64,000 bases of DNA from Luteipulveratus halotolerans. GTDB taxonomy: Bacteria > Actinomycetota > Actinomycetes > Actinomycetales > Dermatophilaceae. Shown one piece after another: positions 17,520 to 25,623 of the stretch. The translations under genes were made by a program, and so were the position numbers. The notes under the pieces are model-generated. The model was not told the DNA's origin. It searched no databases and was given only the letters and a program-made list of their open reading frames with translations. The DNA is taken from positions 1,054,001-1,118,000 of the forward strand of contig NZ_LAIR01000002.1 of assembly GCF_001247745.1 (NCBI RefSeq), in the 5' to 3' direction. Numbering within the stretch: the first letter of the stretch is position 1; each line of letters starts with the position of its first letter.

Positions 17520-18523
17520 CAGACGCCCCACCGCAGACCGGGGGTGTTCACGGGCGCGTCCCAGAGGCCGATCATGTCGTCGTCGACGGCGAGCAGCGTG
17601 ACCGAGCAGCCGGCCATCTCGAGCGAGGTGATGTAGCTGCCGACCAACGACCGCGCGATCGGGACACCCGCCTTGTCGAGGATCTGCGTGACCTCGTTGA
17701 ACATCAGGTAGAGCTCGAGCAGGGGAGTGCCGCCCATGCCGTTGACGAACGCGATGACAGGCTGCCCGTCCGCACGCGGCAGGTCGGCCAGGACGGGTTC
17801 GAGCAGCTGCTCGGCCAGCTCGCGGGCCGGCGCCATCGGCTTGCGCTCGCGGCCCGGCTCGCCGTGAATGCCGATGCCGAGCTCGAACTCGTCGTCGGCG
17901 AGCGCGAACGTCGGCTTGCCCGCGGTGGGCACGGTGCACGACGTGAGGGCCAGCCCCATGCTGCGCCCGCTCTCGCTGACCCTGGTCGCGAGATCGGCGA
18001 CCTCGGCGAGCGGGCGCCCCGCCTCGGCCGCTGCGCCGACGATCTTCTCCAGCAGGACGGTCACGCCCACGCCCCGGCGTCCGGCGGTGTAGAGCGAGTC
18101 CTTGACCGCCACGTCGTCCTGGGTCACCACGGTGCGTACGTCGATGCCGCTGTCGGCGTCGGCCAGCTCGGCGGCCATCTCGAAGTTCATGACGTCGCCG
18201 GTGTAGTTCTTGACGATGTGCAGGACGCCGGCGCCACCGTCGACGGCCTTGGTCGCGGCCATCATCTGGTCGGGCACGGGTGAGGTGAACACCTCGCCCG
18301 CGCAGGCGGCATCGAGCATGCCGAGCCCGACGAACCCGCCGTGCATCGGCTCGTGCCCGGAACCCCCGCCGGAGACGAGCCCGACCTTGCCCTGAACGGG
18401 GGAGTCCTTGCGGTAGACGACCTTGTCGGTGAGGTCGACCCGGAGGTGGTCGGGGTGAGCAGCGGCCAGGCCGGTGAGCGCCTCGACGACCACGTCGTTG
18501 GGGTCGTTGATGAGCTTCTTCAT
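17519..18523 (-). CDS. dhaK: dihydroxyacetone kinase subunit DhaK (substrate-binding)
   Basis: DhaK binds dihydroxyacetone as a hemiaminal on a His. The 334-residue protein starts MKKLINDP, the standard family N-terminus. It contains GLVSGGGSGHEPMHGGFVG and the covalent substrate His220 in ELGIGIHGEPG. A longer frame adds 17 residues (start 18574), but family alignment favours ATG 18523. It is the first gene of dhaKLM. No dedicated regulator (DhaR/DhaS/DhaQ) lies next to it. The product dihydroxyacetone phosphate enters glycolysis. Confidence 0.97.
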   Translation of the reverse strand: MKKLINDPNDVVVEALTGLAAAHPDHLRVDLTDKVVYRKDSPVQGKVGLVSGGGSGHEPMHGGFVGLGMLDAACAGEVFTSPVPDQMMAATKAVDGGAGVLHIVKNYTGDVMNFEMAAELADADSGIDVRTVVTQDDVAVKDSLYTAGRRGVGVTVLLEKIVGAAAEAGRPLAEVADLATRVSESGRSMGLALTSCTVPTAGKPTFALADDEFELGIGIHGEPGRERKPMAPARELAEQLLEPVLADLPRADGQPVIAFVNGMGGTPLLELYLMFNEVTQILDKAGVPIARSLVGSYITSLEMAGCSVTLLAVDDDMIGLWDAPVNTPGLRWGV

Positions 18524-18578
18524 GCACCCATGCGAGCACACCGGGAGGCCCCGCGCCAGAGGTTCTGAGGACACGGGG

Positions 18579-19007
18579 TCAGGTCGTGAAGATCTCCAGC
18601 TCGATGACGAGCCGCCCGTCGGTCTCGTGGCGCTGCGTCGCCTTGTAGTACGCGCCGTCCGGACCCGGCCCGTCGGCGCCGTAGTAGGGCTCGGCGGCGG
18701 GGGAGTCCACCGGCGAAGCGCTCCCGGCCGGGAGGCGTACCGTCGCGGTCAGCTGCCAGTCCTGGAAGCGGGTGTACGACGACTCCAGCACCTGCGTACC
18801 GTCCGGCAGGTCCAGGTGTGAGGCCTTCTCGATCTTGGCGAGCGGGATGTCGGTGCACTTGACGTCGATCCGCTCGGTGCACTTCTCCTGCTGGGCGGGA
18901 GCCGCGTCGCTGCGGTGGTGGTAGACCCCGATCCCGACGGCGACCCAGAACAGCACGCCCGCGAGCGTCACCGCAGCGAGCACGAGCACGCAACGTCCGG
19001 TGCGCAT
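18579..19007 (-). CDS. single-pass membrane-anchored protein of unknown function
   Basis: This 142-residue protein has a short basic N-terminus, one hydrophobic helix (about residues 6-28) and an extracytoplasmic domain. The domain contains two close Cys residues (KCTERIDVKC) that could form a disulfide and a block of aromatic residues (SSYTRFQDWQL). The ATG at 19007 is preceded by a good GGGAGG site; the frame could open 9 codons earlier but without a better site. No family is recognised. It follows the dhaKLM promoter region in the same orientation but upstream of it, so it is probably a separate unit. Confidence 0.72.
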   Translation of the reverse strand: MRTGRCVLVLAAVTLAGVLFWVAVGIGVYHHRSDAAPAQQEKCTERIDVKCTDIPLAKIEKASHLDLPDGTQVLESSYTRFQDWQLTATVRLPAGSASPVDSPAAEPYYGADGPGPDGAYYKATQRHETDGRLVIELEIFTT

Positions 19008-19201
19008 GTCGACCTCCCTCACCTCTGGGAGCACAGACGTGCGACAGACTGGCCCGGTTGCACCCGTGAAGCGCCGATTAGGGCGGAATGACGGGCGCTG
19101 CTACCGTTGAACCTGCCGTGAACCGGCCGCGGAGACAGAGCGCCCTGGTGGACATGCCCAGGAGCACCGCGCAACGACAGACGAAACGGAGTCGCCTCAC
19201 T

Positions 19202-19471
19202 ATGCCTCTCGACACTGCCACCAAGCAGAAGATCATGACCGAGTACGCCACCAAGGACGGCGACACCGGTTCGCCCGAGGTGCAGATCGCGATGCTGACG
19301 CAGCGCATCAAGGACCTCACCGAGCACTCGCGCCAGCACCCCCACGACCACCACAGCCGTCGTGGCCTGCTGCTCCTCGTCGGTCAGCGCAAGCGGATGC
19401 TGCGCTACCTCGAGAGCGTCGACATCGAGCGCTACCGCTCGCTGATCAAGCGACTGGGTCTGCGTCGCTGA
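19202..19471 (+). CDS. rpsO: 30S ribosomal protein S15
   Basis: S15 binds the central domain of 16S rRNA early in small-subunit assembly. The 89-residue protein matches the family length, with GSPEVQIAMLTQRIKDLTEH, the His-rich HPHDHHSRRGLL turn that contacts rRNA and the C-terminal YRSLIKRLGLRR. The ATG at 19202 is fixed by the family N-terminus. The 194-bp gap upstream could hold an S15-responsive leader, but no fold could be assigned. The gene is followed by a 16-bp perfect hairpin and then pnp, the usual neighbour. Confidence 0.98.
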   Translation: MPLDTATKQKIMTEYATKDGDTGSPEVQIAMLTQRIKDLTEHSRQHPHDHHSRRGLLLLVGQRKRMLRYLESVDIERYRSLIKRLGLRR

Positions 19472-19488
19472 TCACCACAGACTTACGA

Positions 19489-19524
19489 CCTCAAGGCGGT
19501 CACCTCCGGGTGACCGCCTTGAGG
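19489..19524 (+). terminator. rpsO terminator hairpin
   Basis: A perfect 16-bp inverted repeat (19489-19504 with 19509-19524) around the tetraloop TCCG lies 18 bases after the rpsO stop. There is no U-run, as is common for high-GC actinobacterial terminators. It may also act as a partial terminator or processing site before pnp. Confidence 0.82.
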
Positions 19525-19651
19525 CGTAGGAGGGGAGTACGACCGACCGCATGACTCGCACCCTGGCGAGCGTGCGGCGTACGCCCACCGAGAAGGACGA
19601 CTCACGGACAACGACGATCCGTGGTCTGAACACCGAAGAACAGGAGGGCCC

Positions 19652-22138
19652 ATGGAGGGTCCAGAGATCACTTTCGCCGAGGCGAGCATCGACAACGGCT
19701 CGTTCGGCACCCGTACCGTCCGCTTCGAGACGGGACGGCTGGCCAAGCAGGCCGCCGGCGCCGTCGTCTGCTACCTCGACGACGACACCACGCTGCTGTC
19801 CACCACCGCGGCCGGCAAGCAGCCGCGCGAGGGCTTCGACTTCTTCCCGTTGACGGTCGACGTCGAGGAGCGCATGTACGCCGCGGGCAAGATCCCCGGC
19901 AGCTTCTTCCGCCGTGAGGGCCGCCCGTCCACCGACGCGATCCTCACCTGCCGCCTCATCGACCGCCCGCTGCGCCCGGCCTTCGTCAAGGGCCTGCGCA
20001 ACGAGGTCCAGGTCGTCATCACGGTGCTGTCGCTCAACCCCGACCACCAGTACGACGTGCTCGCCATCAACGGCGCGTCCGCGTCCACGCAGATCTCCGG
20101 TCTGCCGTTCTCCGGCCCGATCGGCGCGACCCGCGTCTCGCTGATCGACGGTCAGTGGGTCGCGTTCCCCAACTTCTCCGACATCGAGCGCTCGACGTTC
20201 GACATGGTCGTCGCCGGTCGCTTGGTAACGAACGCAGCCGGTGACGCCGATGTGGCCATCATGATGGTCGAGGCCGAGTCGACCGAGTCGACCTGGGACC
20301 TGGTCAAGAACCAGGGCAAGCAGGCCCCCACCGAGGAGATCGTGGCCGAGGGCCTCGAGGCGTCCAAGAAGTTCATCAAGGTCCTGTGCGAGGCGCAGGC
20401 CGAGCTGGCTTCCAAGGCTGCCAAGGAGGTGCAGGAGTTCCCGCTGTTCCTGGACTACCAGGACGACGCGTACGCCGCGACCGAGAAGGCCGGTCTCGCC
20501 GACGCCACCGCCGCGATGCAGATCGCGGACAAGCAGGAGCGCGAGAGCCGGCTCGATGAGATCAAGGAGCAGCTCAAGGCTGACCTGGCCGGCGAGGGCA
20601 AGGCGTTCGAGGGCCGCGACAAGGAGATCTCCGCGTCGTTCCGCTCGCTGCAGAAGAAGCTCGTCCGTGAGCGCATCCTGCGCGACAAGGTCCGCATCGA
20701 CGGCCGTGGCCTCGCCGACATCCGCGCCCTGAGCGCCGAGGTCGAGGTCCTGCCGCGCGTGCACGGCTCGGCGATCTTCGAGCGCGGCGAGACCCAGATC
20801 ATGGGTGTCACCACGCTCAACATGCTGCGCATGGAGCAGCAGCTCGACACGCTGTCGCCGGTGACGCGCAAGCGTTACATGCACAACTACAACTTCCCGC
20901 CCTACTCCACCGGTGAGACCGGTCGCGTAGGTTCGCCGAAGCGTCGCGAGATCGGTCACGGTGCGCTCGCCGAGCGTGCCCTGATGCCGGTGCTGCCGAC
21001 GCGCGAGGAGTTCCCGTACGCCATCCGCCAGGTGTCGGAGGCGCTCAGCTCCAACGGCTCCACCTCGATGGGTTCGGTCTGCGCCTCGACGCTGGCCCTG
21101 CTCAACGCCGGTGTGCCGCTGCGCGCACCCGTGGCCGGTATCGCGATGGGTCTGGTCTCGGCTGAGGTCGACGGTCGGACCGAGTACGCCGCGCTCACCG
21201 ACATCCTGGGTGCGGAGGACGCCTTCGGCGACATGGACTTCAAGGTCGCCGGCACCAAGGAGTTCGTCACGGCGATCCAGCTCGACACCAAGCTCGACGG
21301 CATCCCCGCCGACGTGCTCGGTGGCGCGCTCACCCAGGCTCGCGACGCGCGCCTGCACATCCTCGACGTCATGAACGAGGCCATCGACGCGCCCGACGAG
21401 ATGAGCCCGTTCGCTCCTCGCGTCATCAGCGTCAAGGTCCCGGTCGACAAGATCGGTGAGGTCATCGGCCCGAAGGGCAAGATGATCAACCAGATCCAGG
21501 AGGACACCGGCGCCGACATCTCCATCGAGGACGACGGCACCGTCTACATCGGTGCCACCGACGGCCCGTCGGCCGAGGCTGCGCGCGCGGCGATCAACGC
21601 GATCGCCAACCCGCAGATGCCCGAGGTCGGCGAGCGCTTCCTCGGCACGGTCGTCAAGACGACGACGTTCGGTGCGTTCGTGTCGCTGCTGCCCGGCAAG
21701 GACGGTCTGCTGCACATCTCCGAGGTGCGCAAGCTCGTCGGCGGCAAGCGCATCGACGCGGTCGAGGACGTCCTCAAGATCGGCCAGAAGGTCCAGGTCG
21801 AGCTCAAGGAGATCGACCCGCGCGGCAAGCTCTCGCTCGCGGTCGTCGAGGAGGCCGGCGCGGACGCTCCGGCCGCCGAGGCACCTGCCGAGGCTCCGGC
21901 AGCGCAGGCCCCCGCGGCGGACGCTCCCGCTGCCGAGGCTCCCGCGGCCGACGGCGCCGACAACGGCGACGAGAGTGGCGAGGCCGGCGAGGGTGGCGAG
22001 GAGCGCAAGCGCCCGCGTCGTCGTCGCGGTGGTCGTGGCCGTGGCCGCAACGCCGAGGGCGGCGACAAGCCGTCGCAGAGCTCCGACGAGGGTGAGCCCG
22101 ACGCTGCGGCGCCGGCCACCTCCGAGGACGCCGGCTGA
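19652..22138 (+). CDS. pnp: polyribonucleotide nucleotidyltransferase (PNPase) with basic RGG-like tail
   Basis: PNPase degrades RNA 3' to 5' by phosphorolysis and can add tails. The 828-residue protein has two RNase PH domains, the second carrying YNFPPYSTGETGR and the FGDMDFKVAGT block. A KH domain from about residue 590 holds IGEVIGPKGKMINQI, and an S1 domain runs from about 658 (TTTFGAFVSLLPGKDGLLH). From about 735 it has an unusual tail: an Ala/Pro/Glu stretch, then an acidic block, then KRPRRRRGGRGRGR, then another acidic end. The tail resembles RNase E/G arms and probably binds RNA or partners. The ATG follows a strong AGGAGGG site. Confidence 0.97.
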   Translation: MEGPEITFAEASIDNGSFGTRTVRFETGRLAKQAAGAVVCYLDDDTTLLSTTAAGKQPREGFDFFPLTVDVEERMYAAGKIPGSFFRREGRPSTDAILTCRLIDRPLRPAFVKGLRNEVQVVITVLSLNPDHQYDVLAINGASASTQISGLPFSGPIGATRVSLIDGQWVAFPNFSDIERSTFDMVVAGRLVTNAAGDADVAIMMVEAESTESTWDLVKNQGKQAPTEEIVAEGLEASKKFIKVLCEAQAELASKAAKEVQEFPLFLDYQDDAYAATEKAGLADATAAMQIADKQERESRLDEIKEQLKADLAGEGKAFEGRDKEISASFRSLQKKLVRERILRDKVRIDGRGLADIRALSAEVEVLPRVHGSAIFERGETQIMGVTTLNMLRMEQQLDTLSPVTRKRYMHNYNFPPYSTGETGRVGSPKRREIGHGALAERALMPVLPTREEFPYAIRQVSEALSSNGSTSMGSVCASTLALLNAGVPLRAPVAGIAMGLVSAEVDGRTEYAALTDILGAEDAFGDMDFKVAGTKEFVTAIQLDTKLDGIPADVLGGALTQARDARLHILDVMNEAIDAPDEMSPFAPRVISVKVPVDKIGEVIGPKGKMINQIQEDTGADISIEDDGTVYIGATDGPSAEAARAAINAIANPQMPEVGERFLGTVVKTTTFGAFVSLLPGKDGLLHISEVRKLVGGKRIDAVEDVLKIGQKVQVELKEIDPRGKLSLAVVEEAGADAPAAEAPAEAPAAQAPAADAPAAEAPAADGADNGDESGEAGEGGEERKRPRRRRGGRGRGRNAEGGDKPSQSSDEGEPDAAAPATSEDAG

Positions 22139-22151
22139 CCTGATCGGCAGT

Positions 22152-22193
22152 ACGACGGCCCGGTACCTCCTGCGGGAGGTGCCGGGCCGTCGT
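22152..22193. terminator. bidirectional terminator hairpin between pnp and the convergent membrane gene
   Basis: A 12-bp arm (22152-22163) pairs perfectly with 22182-22193, and the inner ACCTCC/GGAGGT helix extends it around the loop TGCG. It lies 13 bases after the pnp stop and 15 bases from the stop of the opposing gene, so it can serve both transcripts. Confidence 0.82.
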
Positions 22194-22208
22194 CGTCGAC
22201 GGCGGTGG

Positions 22209-24470
22209 TCAGGACGACCTGGGCGGGGGGATCATCTTCCACGCCGTCGCCGTGCCGTCACGAGCGGTGAAGCGCAGCTGGGCGAACGGCGCCAGACGCT
22301 GCTTGTGCCGGATGGCGCTGTCCATGTAGAGCCAGCGAACACCCTTGCGCCACAACAGGTTACGGGCGGCAGCGGTCGGCGCGGTGTAGAACGTGTCGTT
22401 GAGCCGCTGCAGCGAGGGGTTCCAGAACGCGTGCGTCAGCGACGTGCGCGCCTCGGGCGCGATCCGACCGATGGTCGGGCTGTAGGCCCAGCCCTCGAGC
22501 AGGACCTGACGCTCGCTGTAGCCGGCGACCAGGAACCGTCTGCTCTCGCACGGCTCGCCCGGTGCGGGCACCGGCACCGTGCAGTGCCGGTTGGTCATGA
22601 CCACGTCGTGCCGACCCGAGTGCCTGCGGATGTAGGTCGCGGCGTCGATCTGTCCCTGGGTGACGACCCCGCGCGCCAGCACACTGGCCGGGCCGGGAGG
22701 CTGGCGGACGGGCGTACGCAACGACATCAGCGAACCGACGGCGCCGGAGGCGATCACGGCGATCGTGGCGGTCGCGAGCACAGCAGCCGGCCGGCGTCGG
22801 CGGCTGAACACCGCCGCGGCCGCACCGAGGACCAGCGCGGTCACGACCCCGCCGATCAGGACCCGGTTGGCGCTCGCGAGGTCGTCGATGTGGACCGGTC
22901 CGAGCACCGCCGTCGGCAGCCACCACACCGCGAGCCCGCCGAGGACCCCGAACACGGCCCAGCCGCGCAGGGCCGCGGACCCGAACCGCTCGGCGAGCAC
23001 CACGGCTCCGACCGCCGAGGCGACCGCGGCCAGAGGGAACGCCGAGATCGTGAAGTAGTACTGGCTCATGCCGGGCTGGATGAACAGCGCCGGCACCAGC
23101 GACCCGCCGAGAGCCGCGCCGAGCAGCAGCCAGGCGACCGGGTCGAGACGACCGTTGACCGTGCGGCGACGCAGGACCACGCACAACCCGAGCAGGGCGC
23201 GGGTCAGCCCGCCGACGACCGTGACCACGCCGGCGATCACCTGCGCGCCGACGTCGTCGACGCCCTGGACCTGACCGGAGAAGAACGTGTGGTTGACGGC
23301 TGCGACCGGGTCGAACGTCAGCCCGCCCGCCGAGCCGTTGAAGACCACCTTGAGCGTCACCGCGAGCGCGACGACCAGCAGCAGCAGATCGAGGGCGACC
23401 AGTCGCAGGCGGTCGCGGCGCCACAGCAGCATGGCCACCGCCGCCATGCCGGTGCCGGCGATGATGACCGGAACCGTCGAGCCCTTGGTCGCGGCGCACA
23501 CCATGGTGAGCAGGGGGACCAGGACGACCGAGCCGCGCTCCGCCAGACCCCGCCAGCGCAGGGTCAGCAGATTGACGAGGCACAGCAGCAGCGGTGCGCT
23601 CAGGCCGAGGGTGAACGACTCGGGGTTGACCGGGATCGAGACGATGCGTTCGCCCCACGGGTTGAACGCGGCACCCGCCATGACCAGGACGGCAGCGACT
23701 GCGCCGGCCCATGCCGTGGACGTGAGGCGCAGTGCGAGTGCGGCGGTGGCCGCCACGATGACCAGGGGCATGAGGAACGCGGCGACGCGAAGCAGGACCT
23801 CGTCCAGCGGCAGCCCGGTGGCGGCGCTGACCTGGGCCAGCCAGGCGTGCCCGAACCAGTGGTAGCCGAGCGTCTCGCCCTGAACCATCGGCCAGCCGCT
23901 CGGGCCGCGGTGCAGCAGCTCTCCGGCGAGCGCCAGGTGGAACTGCTGGTCCGGCGACGCGCTCGTCGGCACCGTCCAGCGCACCGGGTGCGAGGTGACG
24001 AAGTTGATCAGCTGGGGCAGGGCGAGGAGTGACGCTGCGCCGAGGACGACCCCGAACCACCAGGGGACCGGCGCCCACCGCGCCGTACGGATGCGCCCGC
24101 GGGTGAGGGGGAGGGCGAGGAGAACGGCTGCGACACCCAGCGGCACGGCGTACGCCGGCCAGCGTGCGTCGAGCGTGCCGCCGAGGATCTGCGCAGGGAC
24201 CGTGAGCCCGGTGCCGAGAGCGAGGCCACAGGCCAGGTCCTCGACGAGCCAGCCCTCGCGCGGGCGCACGCACCGCCACAGCAGCACGCCGGGGAACAGC
24301 TGCGTGAGCGCGATGGCGCCGAGGGCCTCCAGCGCCGCGAGGACCGGCAGGCCGCCGGAGTCCAGGATCGTGCAGGTCACGAAGACCGTTGCGGCCGCAA
24401 GAACGGCCACGATGCTGAGGCCGCGAGACACCGGCCGGGTCCACCCCCGCGCCTCCGTCAACGTCGTCAT
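22209..24470 (-). CDS. large polytopic membrane protein, GT-C-like glycosyltransferase candidate
   Basis: This 753-residue protein has about a dozen membrane helices and a soluble C-terminal region of about 170 residues that contains two Cys residues (RHCTVPVPAPGEPCESRRF). The first large outside loop holds SPDQQFHLALAGELL and then GYHWFGHAWL. The acidic residue early in the first loop and the overall shape fit lipid-linked sugar (GT-C) transferases, but no family can be named with certainty. The ATG at 24470 has an AGGAGGGA site; 12 further upstream codons are possible but less likely. It is a single gene bounded by hairpins on both sides. Confidence 0.72.
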   Translation of the reverse strand: MTTLTEARGWTRPVSRGLSIVAVLAAATVFVTCTILDSGGLPVLAALEALGAIALTQLFPGVLLWRCVRPREGWLVEDLACGLALGTGLTVPAQILGGTLDARWPAYAVPLGVAAVLLALPLTRGRIRTARWAPVPWWFGVVLGAASLLALPQLINFVTSHPVRWTVPTSASPDQQFHLALAGELLHRGPSGWPMVQGETLGYHWFGHAWLAQVSAATGLPLDEVLLRVAAFLMPLVIVAATAALALRLTSTAWAGAVAAVLVMAGAAFNPWGERIVSIPVNPESFTLGLSAPLLLCLVNLLTLRWRGLAERGSVVLVPLLTMVCAATKGSTVPVIIAGTGMAAVAMLLWRRDRLRLVALDLLLLVVALAVTLKVVFNGSAGGLTFDPVAAVNHTFFSGQVQGVDDVGAQVIAGVVTVVGGLTRALLGLCVVLRRRTVNGRLDPVAWLLLGAALGGSLVPALFIQPGMSQYYFTISAFPLAAVASAVGAVVLAERFGSAALRGWAVFGVLGGLAVWWLPTAVLGPVHIDDLASANRVLIGGVVTALVLGAAAAVFSRRRRPAAVLATATIAVIASGAVGSLMSLRTPVRQPPGPASVLARGVVTQGQIDAATYIRRHSGRHDVVMTNRHCTVPVPAPGEPCESRRFLVAGYSERQVLLEGWAYSPTIGRIAPEARTSLTHAFWNPSLQRLNDTFYTAPTAAARNLLWRKGVRWLYMDSAIRHKQRLAPFAQLRFTARDGTATAWKMIPPPRSS

Positions 24471-24520
24471 CCCCGTCCCTCCTGAGTCACCAGGGCACTT
24501 CCGCACCGCAGTATGACGCG

Positions 24521-24560
24521 CGAAGGGTCCGGCTCCTCGGAGGAGGTGCCGGACCCTTCG
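24521..24560. terminator. terminator hairpin downstream of the PhyH-like gene
   Basis: A 13-bp arm (24521-24533) pairs with 24548-24560, with a further CTCCT/AGGAG helix inside. It lies 21 bases beyond the stop of the minus-strand dioxygenase gene and about 50 bases before the start of the minus-strand membrane gene, separating the two. Confidence 0.8.
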
Positions 24561-24581
24561 GGTGCTGTCCCGAGAACGGGA

Positions 24582-25409
24582 TCAGTAGGGGATGGGGGCC
24601 CAGTCGGCGTTCTTGCCGGCGTTGGGGTCGCCCACGACCTCGCTCGGCACGTCACGCAGGATCAGACCGGCGTCCTTGGCCGCCTGGCGGGCCGCGTCGT
24701 CGTACTGGCCGTAGCGCCACACGTCGGCCATGTACTTACGGGTCTTGAGGTACTCGGTGTAGCGCGCCGCGTGCTCGTCGTCCAGGCCCAGCGCGGCGAA
24801 GATCGCCATGCGGTCGCCGTCCTTGTCCGCGAGCAGGCTCGGGTCGACCGGGGTCGTGTCGTTGGGGTCGGTGGTGCTGCCGTCCTTGAGCAGCTGACCG
24901 TTGCCGGAGTGGGTGATGCGCATGCTCCACACGCCCACGTCGCCGACGGCCGACTTGACGTAGATGTTCTCGCCCTCGCTCAGCGGCACGACGTTGTGCG
25001 ACCCGCGTCGCAGGTTGAGGCCGCCGGTGTGCTCGGTGTGGTCCTGCAGGTAGATGCCGAAGCGCAGCTGGGTGTAGTCGGACTTCCAGTCGGGCGCGTC
25101 ACCGTCGGTGCGGTCGGCGTTGTCCTTGTGCCAGCCACGACCGGCGGAGTTGATCGTGAACGAGCTGTCGCCGCCGTACCAGATCTCGTCGCTCTTGAGG
25201 ATCTTCTTGGCGATGCCGATCATCGCGCCGTCGGTGAGCACCGAGCGCAGCAGCGGACGGGCCAGCAGGTCGCCGCCCTTGTGGCCGCCGCCCTGACGGC
25301 ATGCCTCGCGGAACGCCTCGATCTCCTCAGGGCTGTAGACGCCCTTGACGATCGTGTATCCGTCCTTCCAGAACCCGTCGACGTCGACCGGCCTATCCAG
25401 CACTGGCAT
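24582..25409 (-). CDS. phytanoyl-CoA dioxygenase (PhyH)-family Fe(II)/2-oxoglutarate enzyme
   Basis: This 275-residue protein has the PhyH-type double-stranded beta-helix. The facial-triad start HxD is visible as GWHKDNADR (His93, Asp95), followed by LRFGIYLQDHTEHTGGLNLRRGSH, the usual lid and strand, and a later His in RITHSGNGQ as the likely third ligand. Family members hydroxylate varied substrates (fatty acyl-CoAs, ectoine, secondary metabolites), and this one has no biosynthetic neighbour that suggests a substrate. ATG 25409 begins MPVLDRPVDVDGF; a longer frame to 25745 lies in the divergent promoter gap and in phoD antisense. Single-gene unit. Confidence 0.83.
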   Translation of the reverse strand: MPVLDRPVDVDGFWKDGYTIVKGVYSPEEIEAFREACRQGGGHKGGDLLARPLLRSVLTDGAMIGIAKKILKSDEIWYGGDSSFTINSAGRGWHKDNADRTDGDAPDWKSDYTQLRFGIYLQDHTEHTGGLNLRRGSHNVVPLSEGENIYVKSAVGDVGVWSMRITHSGNGQLLKDGSTTDPNDTTPVDPSLLADKDGDRMAIFAALGLDDEHAARYTEYLKTRKYMADVWRYGQYDDAARQAAKDAGLILRDVPSEVVGDPNAGKNADWAPIPY

Positions 25410-25623
25410 GCCTGTGCCATCCCTTCGCAAGCGTGTGGGTATGCACCCGTTGACCCACCGACCGTACGCCGTGCGCGGCCCGCGTGGTGCATGCCGGGTC
25501 TTCCCGGTGCCGTCCAGTGTGCCAAACCTGCGTCGAGCGCGCAGGCATCCACGCCGCCCGGTCCGTGGGCGCCGCTCACGGGGTACGGCCATGAGGTTCG
25601 GACCCGTGGTGGACACTGTCCCG

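Noticed and set aside
19008..19201. S15-binding autoregulatory leader upstream of rpsO
   Set aside because: Such leaders are known in other bacteria, but I could not trace a consistent pseudoknot or three-way junction here.
19472..21715. 747-codon open frame opposite pnp
   Set aside because: Same mirror effect; no family features, and the plus strand carries unmistakable PNPase domains.
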